Shown: positions 1-9,032 of the stretch, piece after piece
Layout: every line of letters begins with the position of its first letter
Position numbering within the stretch: the first letter of the stretch is position 1
DNA from: Vibrio ostreicida
GTDB lineage: Bacteria; Pseudomonadota; Gammaproteobacteria; Enterobacterales; Vibrionaceae
Length of the DNA stretch: 64,000 nucleotides
Reading direction: 5' to 3'
Assembly: GCF_013074385.2 (NCBI RefSeq)
Contig: NZ_JABEYA020000002.1
Coordinates: 569,368-633,367 of the forward strand
Position numbers and translations under genes: made by a program
The notes under the pieces: model-generated
The model's database searches: none
What the model was told of the DNA's origin: nothing
Seen by the model: the letters and a program-made list of their open reading frames with translations, nothing else

Positions 1-723
1 GCACTGTCCCAGTCTGATGCTAAGGTTGGCTTACTTGATGCCGATATTTATGGCCCTTCGGTGCCTATGATGCTCAGTCAAGAAGACGCCAAACCAGAGG
101 TTCGTGATGATAAATGGATGACGCCGATATCTGCTTATGGTATTTACACTCATTCGATCGGTTATTTGGTATCGAAAGAGGAGGCGGCCATATGGCGTGG
201 GCCGATGGCCTCAAAGGCACTGGCGCAGCTACTCAACGAAACCGAGTGGCCCGATTTAGATTACTTGGTGATTGATATGCCGCCAGGAACGGGCGATATT
301 CAATTGACATTGGCTCAACAAATCCCAGTCACCGGAGCCGTTATTGTTACCACGCCTCAAGATCTCGCCTTATCTGATGCGCGCAAAGGTGCCGCGATGT
401 TTGAAAAGGTGCAGGTTCCCGTCGTCGGCCTAGTAGAGAATATGAGTTACCACATTTGTAGCCATTGTGGAGAAAGAGAAGACCTATTTGGTTCAGGAGG
501 TGCTGAACAAATGTCACGGGATTGTGGTCTTGACTTGTTGGCACAAATCCCCTTGCATATATCAATGCGTCAAGATATTGATAATGGCTGTCCTACTGTG
601 GCCGCCCGGCCAACATCAGAGCATGCCGCTTACTACCATCGGTTGGCGGAATCAGTATGCTCTCGAATGTATTGGCATGGGATCGAAAAGCCCCAATCCA
701 TTCAGTTTAAAATGGTTGAATAG
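1..723 (+). CDS. apbC: Mrp/ApbC family Fe-S cluster carrier ATPase (5' end missing)
   Basis: P-loop ATPase of the Mrp/NBP35 family, which binds and transfers Fe-S clusters in the cytoplasm. The reading frame is open from base 1 and enters at the switch region with DADIYGPSVPMM; the Walker A motif and start codon lie outside the window. Visible family features are DMPPGTGDIQLT (Walker B/switch II), TTPQDLALSDARKG, and a CSHCGE CxxC motif that coordinates the shared cluster. The end at a TAG and the order mrp-udk fit Vibrionaceae. About two thirds of the protein is present. Confidence 0.93.
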   Translation, partial: ALSQSDAKVGLLDADIYGPSVPMMLSQEDAKPEVRDDKWMTPISAYGIYTHSIGYLVSKEEAAIWRGPMASKALAQLLNETEWPDLDYLVIDMPPGTGDIQLTLAQQIPVTGAVIVTTPQDLALSDARKGAAMFEKVQVPVVGLVENMSYHICSHCGEREDLFGSGGAEQMSRDCGLDLLAQIPLHISMRQDIDNGCPTVAARPTSEHAAYYHRLAESVCSRMYWHGIEKPQSIQFKMVE

Positions 724-969
724 CGCGATAGTGGCAAGAAGAGTGTGCGCTTTTTGAGTGCTTGTTCATTGTGCCGCTTTTGTTAATCGTTTGCGCTACT
801 GTTATTTATTCCAATTATCTGTTTGTCCCTATTCCTGACTAGTAAGTCTGTCCTGAAGCCCTTATAATCAGGCGGTTTATCTAATACATACTGATACTAG
901 CGAGGCGTTGTATGGCGCAATGCTAGTATTGGAATATGACACCAATTCAAATCATCGGGTGCAAGAATA

Positions 970-1611
970 ATGTCTGATATTAATCAATGCGTCATCGTCG
1001 GTATTGCTGGCGCGTCGGCTTCTGGAAAAAGTTTAATCGCCAGCACTATCTACAATGAGCTTCGTGAGAAAGTGGGCGATCATCAAATTGGTGTGATTAC
1101 GGAAGATTGCTACTACAACGACCAAAGCCAGCTGAGTATGGAAGAGCGCGTAAAAACCAACTACGATCACCCGAACGCGCTGGACCATGATCTCCTATGC
1201 GAGCATCTACAATCATTAACTCGTGGTGAAGCGGTAGAAGTCCCTGAATATAGCTATACAGAGCATACTCGAACCGATAACACGACGACTATGACCCCTA
1301 AAAAAGTGATTATTCTTGAAGGTATTTTACTTTTGACTGATCCTCGTCTGCGTGATTTGATGCATGCGACGGTCTTTATGGATACACCATTAGATATCTG
1401 TCTTTTACGCCGAGTGAAGCGCGACGTAGAAGAGCGCCAACGTACGATGGAATCTGTGCTTAAACAGTATCAGGAAACGGTCCGTCCAATGTTCATGCAA
1501 TTTATTGAACCGTCAAAGCAATACGCCGATATTATTGTGCCACGCGGGGGTAAAAACCGTATCGCGATCGATGTATTGAAAGCGCACATTGCAAAACTTT
1601 TGAAAGCTTAA
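970..1611 (+). CDS. udk: Uridine kinase
   Basis: Phosphorylates uridine and cytidine to UMP/CMP with ATP or GTP in pyrimidine salvage. The protein is 213 residues, the normal length. The P-loop GASASGKS lies near residues 14-21. TEDCYYND and [13 protein letters not shown] follow, which are the conserved uridine-binding segments, and later [12 protein letters not shown] carries the lid arginines. The ATG at 970 has only a weak purine stretch (CAAGAA) upstream. It stands alone after mrp with a 246-base gap and is followed by a hairpin at 1650-1672. Confidence 0.96.
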   Translation: MSDINQCVIVGIAGASASGKSLIASTIYNELREKVGDHQIGVITEDCYYNDQSQLSMEERVKTNYDHPNALDHDLLCEHLQSLTRGEAVEVPEYSYTEHTRTDNTTTMTPKKVIILEGILLLTDPRLRDLMHATVFMDTPLDICLLRRVKRDVEERQRTMESVLKQYQETVRPMFMQFIEPSKQYADIIVPRGGKNRIAIDVLKAHIAKLLKA

Positions 1612-1649
1612 GCATTTGTTGCGCTCCGGCGCTTTATTTTTTATGTGAG

Positions 1650-1674
1650 AAGTGGCACTTTATGTGCCACTTTG
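1650..1674 (+). terminator. Hairpin after udk
   Basis: Perfect 9-bp inverted repeat AAGTGGCAC / GTGCCACTT with a 5-base loop, ending in TTT. Its position just after udk and before asmA fits a rho-independent terminator, although the T-run is short. Confidence 0.6.
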
Positions 1675-1763
1675 TTTATGTACCTGACGCCATGTGTTGT
1701 TTCATCGGTTGTTTGAGTACTTGTCTGTCACCATCTGGCCATTCCATAACAAGGACGACGCTG

Positions 1764-3908
1764 ATGAAGAAATTGTTCCTATTTATTGCCATTCCCATCG
1801 TGATCATTATTGGTGCACTGCTCGCACTGGTATTCTTGGTCAACCCAAACCAGTTTAAACCTTTGATTGTCGAGCAAGCGCAAAAACAGACCGGGCTTGA
1901 TTTGGTTATTGAAGGAGACATTGCTTGGCAATTTTTCCCGTCGGTTGGTTTTGAACTTGGTAAAACGGAGCTGCGCAATCCTGAGGGGTTCAGTCAATCA
2001 ACCATGTTCAAGGTAGAGAGCGTCGGTATCGATGTTTCGGTTATGCCTTTGCTGAGTCAGCGACTTGAGATTGGCAATATTACTTTAGATGGGGCCGCGT
2101 TTTACCTCGAAACGTTACCAGACGGTCGTAAGAATATTGATGCCTTGACCCAAGCGAACAGCACAACCCCTGTGTCAGAAGAGACTTCAACTCGCCCTTC
2201 AGCCACGACCGTTTCAGGAGATAACTCAGCAAACGCTGCCTCTGAGTGGGGCATCAACTTAGCCGGAATTACGATCTCCAATTCTGCGGTGGAAATTCAG
2301 GACAAGCAAGCAGGCTCTTACACCAAGTTGTATGATGTGTCGCTGAATTTGTCTGAATTTGCGGTGGAGACATGGACCAAGGTTGATTTTTCTGCGAAGG
2401 GAGAAAATAACCAACAGACATTTGCAGTAGAGGGTGAGGCAGAATTTACACTATCGACGGGCTTTACATCGTACTCACTGCGTAACATTGACCTTGATAC
2501 GCGCTTTAACGATCCAGCGAATACCATTGATAGCGCAAAAATCGCTCTAGATACGTTTGATTTTGACAAAGAAAATGCACTGCGCTTTTCCGTTAACGGT
2601 AATGCGGCAGGTTTGGCCATCGATATGAAAGGCTCGGCGTTGCTTCAGGTCGATAAGGCCATCAGTAAGATAGCAATGAATCAGCTCTCCCTCGATGCAA
2701 CATTCAAAGGCCCATCACTTCCTCAGTCGCCGATGAAAGTGGATATGACGTCTGATTTGTCTTTTGATTTAACCAAGAATCATCTGAGTTTCCTCTTAGA
2801 AAAACTCACCGCGAACGCCTTGGTCTTTGATGGTCGGGCTGACGTGACGCTCAAAGATGTCCCTCAGATTCGTTTTTCACTGCATAGTCCAGAGATTGAT
2901 TTGGATGAATTTTTAGGGTTAAGTCAACCAGCCGCTGAGCCGTCATCGACGAAGTCTGTATCGAGTCAACCTCAAGCAAGCTCAGCTAGCAAGTCAGAGC
3001 AACAAGGTGCTGCGGAAGCGGAGCCTGATTTGTCAGCATTGAAAACCTTGGATGTGAAAGGTGATATCAAAATAGATAAATTCAAAGCCAGTAACGCTAA
3101 GATGCAGAACGTTGAGGCTCAGTTCTCCATCAACCGTGGATTGGCAAAATTAACGTCGTTCACCTCAAATTTGTACCAAGGGTCAATCAAGGCAACAGCG
3201 GTTTTGGACGCACGTAGGTCACCGGCCACTTATACAGCAAAGAAGCAGATCAAAGGGGTGAAGGTTCAGCCTCTTCTCATTGATGTCGCGAATAACGATA
3301 AGCTGGAAGGCACGGGTAATATTGATGTGGATATCAAGGGGCGCAGCCTGACGCCGTCTGGGATGAAGCGTAACCTTGTGGGTACGATCGCGATTAGTTT
3401 TGAAGATGGGGCTGTTAATGGGATCAATATCGCTCAACTGATACGTGAGAATTACGCCAAATTTAAGGGCCAGAAGGCAGAGAGCACGTCAGAGGCTGAA
3501 AAAACAGACTTTAGTGCCATGAAAGCTACGCTTAAACTGAATAAGGGGCGAGTGTCGACCGATGATCTCACGTTGCAATCGCCTTTACTTCGCATTCGAG
3601 GAAATGGTGGCGCCAATTACCTAACAGAGACGGTTGATTTTACGGTCAGCACTTCCATTGTGGGTTCACTCAAAGGCCAAGGTGGAAAAGATATTGATGA
3701 ACTGAAAGATGTCACGATTCCGGTGAATATCTCTGGTTCATGGACGGACCCTAAGTTCAAGCTTGTCTTTGACGATGTTCTTAAGCAAAAAGCCCAGAAA
3801 GAAATCGATCGCGGGTTGAAGAAATTGGACGAAAAACTCGGTGAGAAGATTAAGGACGAAAAAACCAGAGACGCAGTAAACAGTTTGCTGAAAGGGCTAT
3901 TCAATTAA
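1764..3908 (+). CDS. asmA: AsmA family outer-membrane assembly protein
   Basis: Large inner-membrane-anchored periplasmic protein of the AsmA family, whose bridge-like members are linked to phospholipid and outer-membrane homeostasis. It has 714 residues from the ATG at 1764. I chose that start because AAGGACG lies 6-12 bases upstream and MKKLFLFIAIP opens a single N-terminal membrane helix; the frame is open further upstream but that part looks non-coding. The rest is beta-rich with the AsmA opening (NPNQFKPLIVEQAQKQTGL). A Ser/Gln-rich linker lies around residues 395-420, and the C-terminus is a charged Lys/Glu helix. A strong terminator follows. Confidence 0.92.
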   Translation: MKKLFLFIAIPIVIIIGALLALVFLVNPNQFKPLIVEQAQKQTGLDLVIEGDIAWQFFPSVGFELGKTELRNPEGFSQSTMFKVESVGIDVSVMPLLSQRLEIGNITLDGAAFYLETLPDGRKNIDALTQANSTTPVSEETSTRPSATTVSGDNSANAASEWGINLAGITISNSAVEIQDKQAGSYTKLYDVSLNLSEFAVETWTKVDFSAKGENNQQTFAVEGEAEFTLSTGFTSYSLRNIDLDTRFNDPANTIDSAKIALDTFDFDKENALRFSVNGNAAGLAIDMKGSALLQVDKAISKIAMNQLSLDATFKGPSLPQSPMKVDMTSDLSFDLTKNHLSFLLEKLTANALVFDGRADVTLKDVPQIRFSLHSPEIDLDEFLGLSQPAAEPSSTKSVSSQPQASSASKSEQQGAAEAEPDLSALKTLDVKGDIKIDKFKASNAKMQNVEAQFSINRGLAKLTSFTSNLYQGSIKATAVLDARRSPATYTAKKQIKGVKVQPLLIDVANNDKLEGTGNIDVDIKGRSLTPSGMKRNLVGTIAISFEDGAVNGINIAQLIRENYAKFKGQKAESTSEAEKTDFSAMKATLKLNKGRVSTDDLTLQSPLLRIRGNGGANYLTETVDFTVSTSIVGSLKGQGGKDIDELKDVTIPVNISGSWTDPKFKLVFDDVLKQKAQKEIDRGLKKLDEKLGEKIKDEKTRDAVNSLLKGLFN

Positions 3909-3933
3909 TTGAGACACCTTATAAAAGGACGGA

Positions 3934-3958
3934 AGCGCACCCAGAGTGCGCTTTTTTT
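3934..3958 (+). terminator. Rho-independent terminator of asmA
   Basis: Stem AGCGCAC / GTGCGCT with a 5-base loop followed by a run of seven or more T. Confidence 0.85.
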
Positions 3959-4081
3959 ATTTTTTACTTAACGTTGACGATTGTTGATAAAAAAAAATTA
4001 ATAATTTTTGTGAATTTTCCGCCCAGTCATATTGGGTTATTAAATGTCTACTGTCTTAAATAAAATTATAAAGGTATATCA

Positions 4082-4957
4082 ATGAAAAAAAGCACACGCT
4101 TGTTTAAGTGGCTTACTGGCTCAATGTTACTCTCGTTGTCCAGTGTTGTGACTGCCCAAGTCATGCCAGCGTCAATTGTTTCAAGTATTGACGCTGTCTC
4201 AACCTCACTTGATGGTGCGCGAGTTGGCGTTTTTGTGAACAACACCAATACAAATCAGCAATGGGGTTACAATGGTGATCAACGTTTTCCTACGGCCAGT
4301 ACATTTAAAGTTCTTGCTTGTGCGGCGGCCTTAGACAAAGGTGCGTTGTCCAAAACGGTCATGATCACTGAAAAGGATTTGGTTGAATATTCTCCCGTCA
4401 CTGGGAAACACCTAAATAAGGCGCTAACTTACGAGCAGTTATGTCATGCAACCATTACCACAAGTGATAACACGGCAGGTAACCTTGTTCTGAAGTATGT
4501 CGGAGGACCTGAGGGATTGACTCAGTTTCTTCGAGGTACGGGAGACAGCGAGACCTTGATGTCCCGTTGGGAGCCTGAACTTAATCAAGGGACGCCCGGA
4601 GATAAGCGTGATACCACAACACCAGCGGCTATCAACCGTACGCTCGATGCATTGCTCTTTGGGGATGTCTTGTCTAAGCCAAAACAACAACAGCTTCTAC
4701 AGTGGATGAAACAGGATCAGGTTGCCGATGATCTCTTGCGTTCAGTATTGCCAAAAACGTGGCAAATTGGGGACAAAACAGGGGCTGGTGGGCATGGTTC
4801 ACGAGGGATCATTGCCGTGCTCATTCCGCCAAAATCTAAGCCTGTGCTTGTATCAATTTATATTACTGAAAGTCAAACAACGATCAAGCAGTTGAACAAA
4901 GCGATTGCCACGATTGGATCTGCGATTATCAAGGAACTTGAAGCGACGTTGGATTAA
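4082..4957 (+). CDS. Class A beta-lactamase, CARB/PSE-like
   Basis: Secreted serine beta-lactamase that hydrolyses beta-lactams in the periplasm. All class A signatures are present in the 291-residue protein: S73-T-F-K76, S128-D-N130, the omega-loop E164-P-E-L-N168 (equivalent to Glu166) and K232-T-G234. A signal peptide occupies about residues 1-25 (cleavage near VTA-Q). Segments such as STFKVLACA, PGDKRDTTTP and RSVLPKTWQIGDKTGAG resemble Vibrio CARB carbenicillinases, though those usually have RSG rather than KTG. It sits alone among core genes with no integrase, transposase or attC site nearby, so it appears to be a resident chromosomal enzyme. No LysR-type regulator adjoins it. The spectrum cannot be read from sequence alone. 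Confidence 0.93.
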   Translation: MKKSTRLFKWLTGSMLLSLSSVVTAQVMPASIVSSIDAVSTSLDGARVGVFVNNTNTNQQWGYNGDQRFPTASTFKVLACAAALDKGALSKTVMITEKDLVEYSPVTGKHLNKALTYEQLCHATITTSDNTAGNLVLKYVGGPEGLTQFLRGTGDSETLMSRWEPELNQGTPGDKRDTTTPAAINRTLDALLFGDVLSKPKQQQLLQWMKQDQVADDLLRSVLPKTWQIGDKTGAGGHGSRGIIAVLIPPKSKPVLVSIYITESQTTIKQLNKAIATIGSAIIKELEATLD

Positions 4958-4965
4958 GAGAAAAA

Positions 4966-4986
4966 ATAGGGGCAGCGTGCCCCTAT
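4966..4986. terminator. Hairpin between the beta-lactamase gene and btuR
   Basis: Perfect 9-bp inverted repeat ATAGGGGCA / TGCCCCTAT with a 3-base loop, 9 bases after the beta-lactamase stop codon. It lies in a convergent gap, but there is no T-run. Confidence 0.5.
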
Positions 4987-5080
4987 GTTCGTGAAGCTAT
5001 CATGCCCCTGAGCTCGGCTGTTTGTGTGCTGGGCGCAGGGCTTAGTGAGTGCTTCCTATAAAACATGGCGTGTGATTTAA

Positions 5081-5686
5081 TTACCAGTCAACGCCTTTAA
5101 GCGCTTTTACGCCAGCATCGAAGGCATGTTTGATGTTTTTGACCTCAGAGACTGTATCGGCCATCTCTATTAAGGTTCGGTGTGCTCCTCGGCCAGTAAT
5201 CACAACCGATTGCATTTTGGGGCGACCATTGAGGGCACTGACGACTTCATCAAGATCAATATATCCGTAGCTGATCATATAAGTCAGTTCATCAAATAGA
5301 ACCACATCAATGGTGTCGTCCAACAGCATGCGTTTGCATTCACTCCAGACACTTTGGGCTGCTTCTTGATCAGTGGCCTTATTTTGAGTTTCCCATGTAA
5401 AGCCTGTTGCCATCACTTTAAACTCGACACCCAATTTTTCTAATAAATTCCGTTCACCATTGTCCCAGGTCCCTTTAATAAATTGAGCCACTGCGCAGTT
5501 AAAACCATGCCCGACGGCTCGAGCAATGGTGCCAAAACCTGACGTGGATTTACCTTTGCCGTTGCCTGTGATCACAAGAAGCAGTCCTTTTTCTTGTTGC
5601 GCGGCATCAATTTTAGCGTCAATTTGTTGTTTTACCTTTTGTTGCCGAGCTTTATGTCGTTGTTGTTTATCTGTCTCTGAATTCAT
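5081..5686 (-). CDS. btuR: Cob(I)alamin adenosyltransferase, CobO/BtuR type
   Basis: Transfers the adenosyl group of ATP to cob(I)alamin to make adenosylcobalamin. The 201-residue protein has the P-loop-like GNGKGKSTSGFGTIARA, then QFIKGTWDNGE and VLFDELTYMISYGY, all hallmarks of the CobA/CobO/BtuR family. The ATG at 5686 gives MNSETDKQQRHKARQQK; a TTG two codons upstream is also in frame but less likely. It is divergent from the phosphatase gene at 5783 and convergent with the beta-lactamase gene. No cobalamin riboswitch was recognised upstream. Confidence 0.94.
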   Translation of the reverse strand: MNSETDKQQRHKARQQKVKQQIDAKIDAAQQEKGLLLVITGNGKGKSTSGFGTIARAVGHGFNCAVAQFIKGTWDNGERNLLEKLGVEFKVMATGFTWETQNKATDQEAAQSVWSECKRMLLDDTIDVVLFDELTYMISYGYIDLDEVVSALNGRPKMQSVVITGRGAHRTLIEMADTVSEVKNIKHAFDAGVKALKGVDW

Positions 5687-5782
5687 GGTCAACCCATTTT
5701 AATATTGCTAAAACCGTCTCTATAATAGCGTAACTGTGTCATGGTAAAAAACCATGAGTTCAAAAAGATAGGACTGAAAGCA

Positions 5783-6235
5783 ATGACGAATAATATTTTG
5801 ATCATATGTATGGGCAATCTCTGTCGTTCACCCACTGCTGAAGCGGTATTACGCGCGAAAGCCACGGCATTAGGTATTGAGGTGAACATTGATTCTGCTG
5901 GTTTGCTTGAATTTCATCAGGGCGCTTTACCCGATCCCCGTTCTCAAGCCGCAGGTGAAAAAAGGGGATATTCGTTCCAAGGAATAAAAGCGCGACAGGT
6001 GGTTGAAAAGGACTTTGAATCTTTTGACCTGATACTCTCAACAGACCAAGAAAATCTATCGGGCCTGTTTAAGCTGTGTCCCAAACCTCATCAACACAAG
6101 CTTCGACTATTTTTAAGTTTTGGATCGAGTGGCTATGACGACATCCCAGATCCCTATTATGGTGGCCATGACGTATTTGAGTTAGTCCTTGATCTTATTG
6201 AAGACGCCTCGGAAAGCCTCCTTCGATCACTTTAG
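5783..6235 (+). CDS. Low-molecular-weight protein tyrosine phosphatase
   Basis: Cytoplasmic phosphatase of the LMW-PTP fold. The active-site loop C9-MGNLC-R15-S16 matches C-x5-R-S, and the general acid loop DIPDPYYGG is near residue 118. Length is 150 residues, normal for the family. Start chosen at the ATG at 5783, with AGGA 9 bases upstream; the upstream in-frame extension adds non-conserved residues. It is not near a capsule or exopolysaccharide operon with a tyrosine kinase, so a Wzb-type role is not supported. It may be a housekeeping LMW-PTP. Confidence 0.9.
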   Translation: MTNNILIICMGNLCRSPTAEAVLRAKATALGIEVNIDSAGLLEFHQGALPDPRSQAAGEKRGYSFQGIKARQVVEKDFESFDLILSTDQENLSGLFKLCPKPHQHKLRLFLSFGSSGYDDIPDPYYGGHDVFELVLDLIEDASESLLRSL

Positions 6236-6241
6236 TGGTCG

Positions 6242-6904
6242 TTAGGCTGCCATTACTCGGCCACTAAAGTAGTCATTGGAGACGATATATTCAGTGTTGC
6301 GAATCATCTCATCATGAATTTCTGCCCAATGAATTTCTTCTTGTTCGTAGCAAGGGACAACCCCGCCGACACGAATATTAAAGGGAGTGAGAGCTTTTGC
6401 CCAACTTTGAGTAAAACCCGCGACCATGGAACTGGCGTTTTCGAAACCAGACAAGTCATGGTAATTGGCATGAGCGATGACATTGACAATGACGCCATTT
6501 TTTTTATCGGCGCGCATTTTTTCTGCGGTGACTTGACCAAAGCTGAACAGTGTCGCTGCCATTAGGGACAAATGCTGGGTAAAGACATCCCCTGCATGCT
6601 TGTCGAAAAAATTCGGCATTGTTTGGCTGGTGAGTGTATTGATAAGAACGTCAGGGGATTGGTGAACGGATTGATCAATAAACTGAAACAAGGCATTAAT
6701 GGCCTCCATCGAATTGTCTGGTAAGGCAAACTGATGGATGTCTGGAGAAATGGACTTGCACCTTAAATAGGATTCATTCAATTGCGCTGCACTTTTGTCG
6801 CATAACACGACGGTTGCCCCCAAAGACGCAAAGTGAGCCGCTAAAGTGCTACCGAGCTGAGATCCTGCTGAAGTGACTAATACTACGGCGCTTTTTATAT
6901 CCAT
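6242..6904 (-). CDS. Short-chain dehydrogenase/reductase-like protein lacking the catalytic motif
   Basis: 220-residue Rossmann protein of the SDR superfamily. The ATG at 6904 has GGAGG 8 bases upstream, so the longer upstream reading was rejected. The N-terminal beta-alpha-beta unit reads VLVTSAGSQLGSTLAAHF, a loose version of TGxxxGIG. NNAG is replaced by NTLT. The catalytic YxxxK aligns with FENAS, so both Tyr and Lys are missing, and the Ser site reads NVIAHA. The fold is recognisable but oxidoreductase chemistry is doubtful; a structural or regulatory role is possible. It ends 6 bases from the convergent phosphatase gene. Confidence 0.8.
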   Translation of the reverse strand: MDIKSAVVLVTSAGSQLGSTLAAHFASLGATVVLCDKSAAQLNESYLRCKSISPDIHQFALPDNSMEAINALFQFIDQSVHQSPDVLINTLTSQTMPNFFDKHAGDVFTQHLSLMAATLFSFGQVTAEKMRADKKNGVIVNVIAHANYHDLSGFENASSMVAGFTQSWAKALTPFNIRVGGVVPCYEQEEIHWAEIHDEMIRNTEYIVSNDYFSGRVMAA

Positions 6905-7100
6905 ATAATGGGCCTCCGCCTTGGTCAAAAATACTGTCCACATAGCATGGTAGACTAGCTGTGACTTAGGTGTGAATAAGCTCAAATAACTTGTGCATAT
7001 CTTTGGGTTAAGATGATTTTTTTGCGGTCATACACATTAATTCATTCAGGATGAGTATGTATGGAAACAGTAGTATTGATAATGTGATCTAGGCAGGCTT

Positions 7101-7610
7101 TTAAATTTGAGTGTGAATTTGAAAGGTTCTCTGAGCTTCAATCAGTTGGTTGTAAAGATCGATGGGGATCAGTTTTTTCTCTTGGTGTTCGCCCAGTTGC
7201 CGACGTTGGTGGCCAGACAAATTGTGATACACCTCTTCAGGCAAGTCGTAAGTCTCTTCAGGAATATAAGCCAAGACTTCTGGTGTCAGGTAGTGGCTGA
7301 GTTTAGCGCTAGATAAACCGGAGCGTTGAAACAAATCAGATTGCACGGCGGAGACGCTGTAGGCACTTTGATCTGAGCGTATGGGTTGTGGCGGAGGCAG
7401 TTCAAAGCGACGTCTGAGCGCTTTTTCTGTGGTGTCCAGCTCTGTCACCTTTTCAATCGGCGTATTGTCACGCACATCATCTGAGAACAAAGAGAGGATC
7501 AAGGCAAAGTCAGCGCGTCTCCCTTCATAGACAGCCTGGTTTATCCCCTTGCCGAACTGAAGTTCGTTGATGATGCTGGCTTTATCTAAAGTATGAATTT
7601 GAGTGTGCAT
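7101..7610 (-). CDS. VC2046/SO_2500 family protein of unknown function
   Basis: 169-residue soluble protein without signal peptide or membrane helix. It is conserved next to sodB in Vibrio, and I recognise it from that context as the VC2046/SO_2500 type. It contains LQFGKGINQAVYEGRRADFALI near the N-terminus and a proline-rich PPPQPI segment in the middle. The start ATG at 7610 has GAGGT close upstream. No catalytic motif is visible. It is read in the same direction as sodB, which lies upstream of it, but a strong terminator separates the two. Confidence 0.75.
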   Translation of the reverse strand: MHTQIHTLDKASIINELQFGKGINQAVYEGRRADFALILSLFSDDVRDNTPIEKVTELDTTEKALRRRFELPPPQPIRSDQSAYSVSAVQSDLFQRSGLSSAKLSHYLTPEVLAYIPEETYDLPEEVYHNLSGHQRRQLGEHQEKKLIPIDLYNQLIEAQRTFQIHTQI

Positions 7611-7680
7611 GATACCTCGCTTGATGTCTATATAGCGGCATCATAGAGGTTAACTTTAGTGAAATGGCTGATAGGAAAAG

Positions 7681-7707
7681 AAAAAACCAGCTAAGTGCTG
7701 GTTTTTT
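7681..7707 (-). terminator. Rho-independent terminator of sodB
   Basis: Stem AAAAAACCAGC / GCTGGTTTTTT with a 5-base loop. T-runs are present on both strands, and it lies 35 bases past the sodB stop. Confidence 0.88.
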
Positions 7708-7741
7708 AAACGTAGTGAAGTTCGCCTTTAAGAAGGTGAGC

Positions 7742-8326
7742 TTATTTCGCTAGGTTCTTGGCAACAAAGTCCCAGTTAACCAATGCCCAGAAGCCATTCA
7801 TGTAGTCTGGACGAACATTGCGGTAATCGATGTAGTAAGCATGTTCCCACAGGTCAACAGTAAGAAGTGGTGTGATCCCTTCTTCTGTTAAAGGCGTGGC
7901 TGCATTAGATGTGTTTACGATATCTAGAGAGCCGTCGGCTTTCTTAACCAACCAAGTCCATGAAGAACCGAAGTTATTGATAGCAGAATCGGTAAACTTC
8001 GCTTTGAAGGCATCAAAAGAACCAAACGCTGCGTTGATTGCATCAGCAACAACACCCGTTGGTTCGCCACCTGCGTTAGGGGCTAGACAGTGCCAGTAGA
8101 AGGTGTGATTCCAGATCTGCGCTGCGTTGTTGAACACACCACCTGTTGACGTCTTGATGATGTCTTCCAGTGATTTACCTTCGAATTCAGTACCAGGAAT
8201 AAGGCCGTTTAGCTTTACAACGTAAGTGTTGTGGTGCTTACCGTGGTGGAAATCTAGAGTCTCTGCTGAAATATGTGGTTCTAGTGCGTCTTTCGCATAA
8301 GGAAGAGCGGGTAGTTCAAATGCCAT
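7742..8326 (-). CDS. sodB: Superoxide dismutase [Fe]
   Basis: Cytoplasmic iron superoxide dismutase that disproportionates superoxide to H2O2 and O2. The 194-residue product starts [20 protein letters not shown] from the ATG at 8326, with CGGAGA upstream; the frame is open further 5' but that part is the leader region. Metal ligands are visible in [23 protein letters not shown] and [14 protein letters not shown]. The Gln in [12 protein letters not shown] marks the Fe type. Regulation by Fur/RyhB is known for sodB in relatives but I did not find a clear site. Confidence 0.97.
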   Translation of the reverse strand: MAFELPALPYAKDALEPHISAETLDFHHGKHHNTYVVKLNGLIPGTEFEGKSLEDIIKTSTGGVFNNAAQIWNHTFYWHCLAPNAGGEPTGVVADAINAAFGSFDAFKAKFTDSAINNFGSSWTWLVKKADGSLDIVNTSNAATPLTEEGITPLLTVDLWEHAYYIDYRNVRPDYMNGFWALVNWDFVAKNLAK

Positions 8327-8586
8327 TGCTCGGTTCTCCGTTGAATAAGAAAGAGAGAAACTCTCTCGATTGCTTCCAATGTTATTTATTATTAATGGAT
8401 CGCTAAAGGGCCGACCATTATGTGGGCTATAGTTTAACAAGTTTTTACTTTAATAAAAGCGTCAGCGTCAAATTCTATATGAAATTTCATTGTCATAAAA
8501 AACCCTCAAACATTATAGGCTTTTTATTCTCCAGTAATCGTTTAAAATGTCATGATAACTAGTAGTACAGCCTTAAAGAGGAAGTA

Positions 8587-8925
8587 ATGGAAACCATCGA
8601 CAAAATCAAACAGCAACTCGAAGAGAACTCGATCCTTCTTTATATGAAAGGTTCTCCTAAACTGCCTAGCTGCGGTTTTTCTTCTCAGGCGTCACAAGCT
8701 TTGATGTCATGTGGGGAGAAATTTGCCTATGTAGACATCCTACAGAACCCAGACATCCGTGCGGAATTGCCTATTTACGCACAATGGCCAACCTTCCCAC
8801 AGCTCTGGATCGAAGGTGAGCTCATCGGTGGTTGTGACATCATCATTGAAATGTTCCAAAAAGGTGAGCTTCAATCATTGGTGAAAGAAGCGGCTGAGCG
8901 CACGGCAACGGACGAAGAGTCATAA
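8587..8925 (+). CDS. grxD: Monothiol glutaredoxin, Grx4 type
   Basis: CGFS-type glutaredoxin that holds a [2Fe-2S] cluster and serves in cluster trafficking. The 112-residue protein has the active site C29-G-F-S32 preceded by KGSPKLPS, then WPTFPQLWIEGELIGGCDII, the glutathione-binding part. GAGGAAGTA stands directly before the ATG. It is divergent from sodB, a common Vibrionaceae arrangement. A strong terminator follows. Confidence 0.97.
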   Translation: METIDKIKQQLEENSILLYMKGSPKLPSCGFSSQASQALMSCGEKFAYVDILQNPDIRAELPIYAQWPTFPQLWIEGELIGGCDIIIEMFQKGELQSLVKEAAERTATDEES

Positions 8926-8964
8926 TAAGAATACTGTGTAAATTTACAGTTTTTCTTGATTTTT

Positions 8965-8996
8965 ATAAGGGCCACATTCGATAATGTGGCCCTTAT
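8965..8996 (+). terminator. Terminator of grxD
   Basis: Perfect 14-bp stem ATAAGGGCCACATT / AATGTGGCCCTTAT with a 4-base loop, 40 bases after the grxD stop. Confidence 0.75.
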
Positions 8997-9032
8997 TGTA
9001 TAAAGCTGTTTATGGCTTCGGATTGAATCGGT

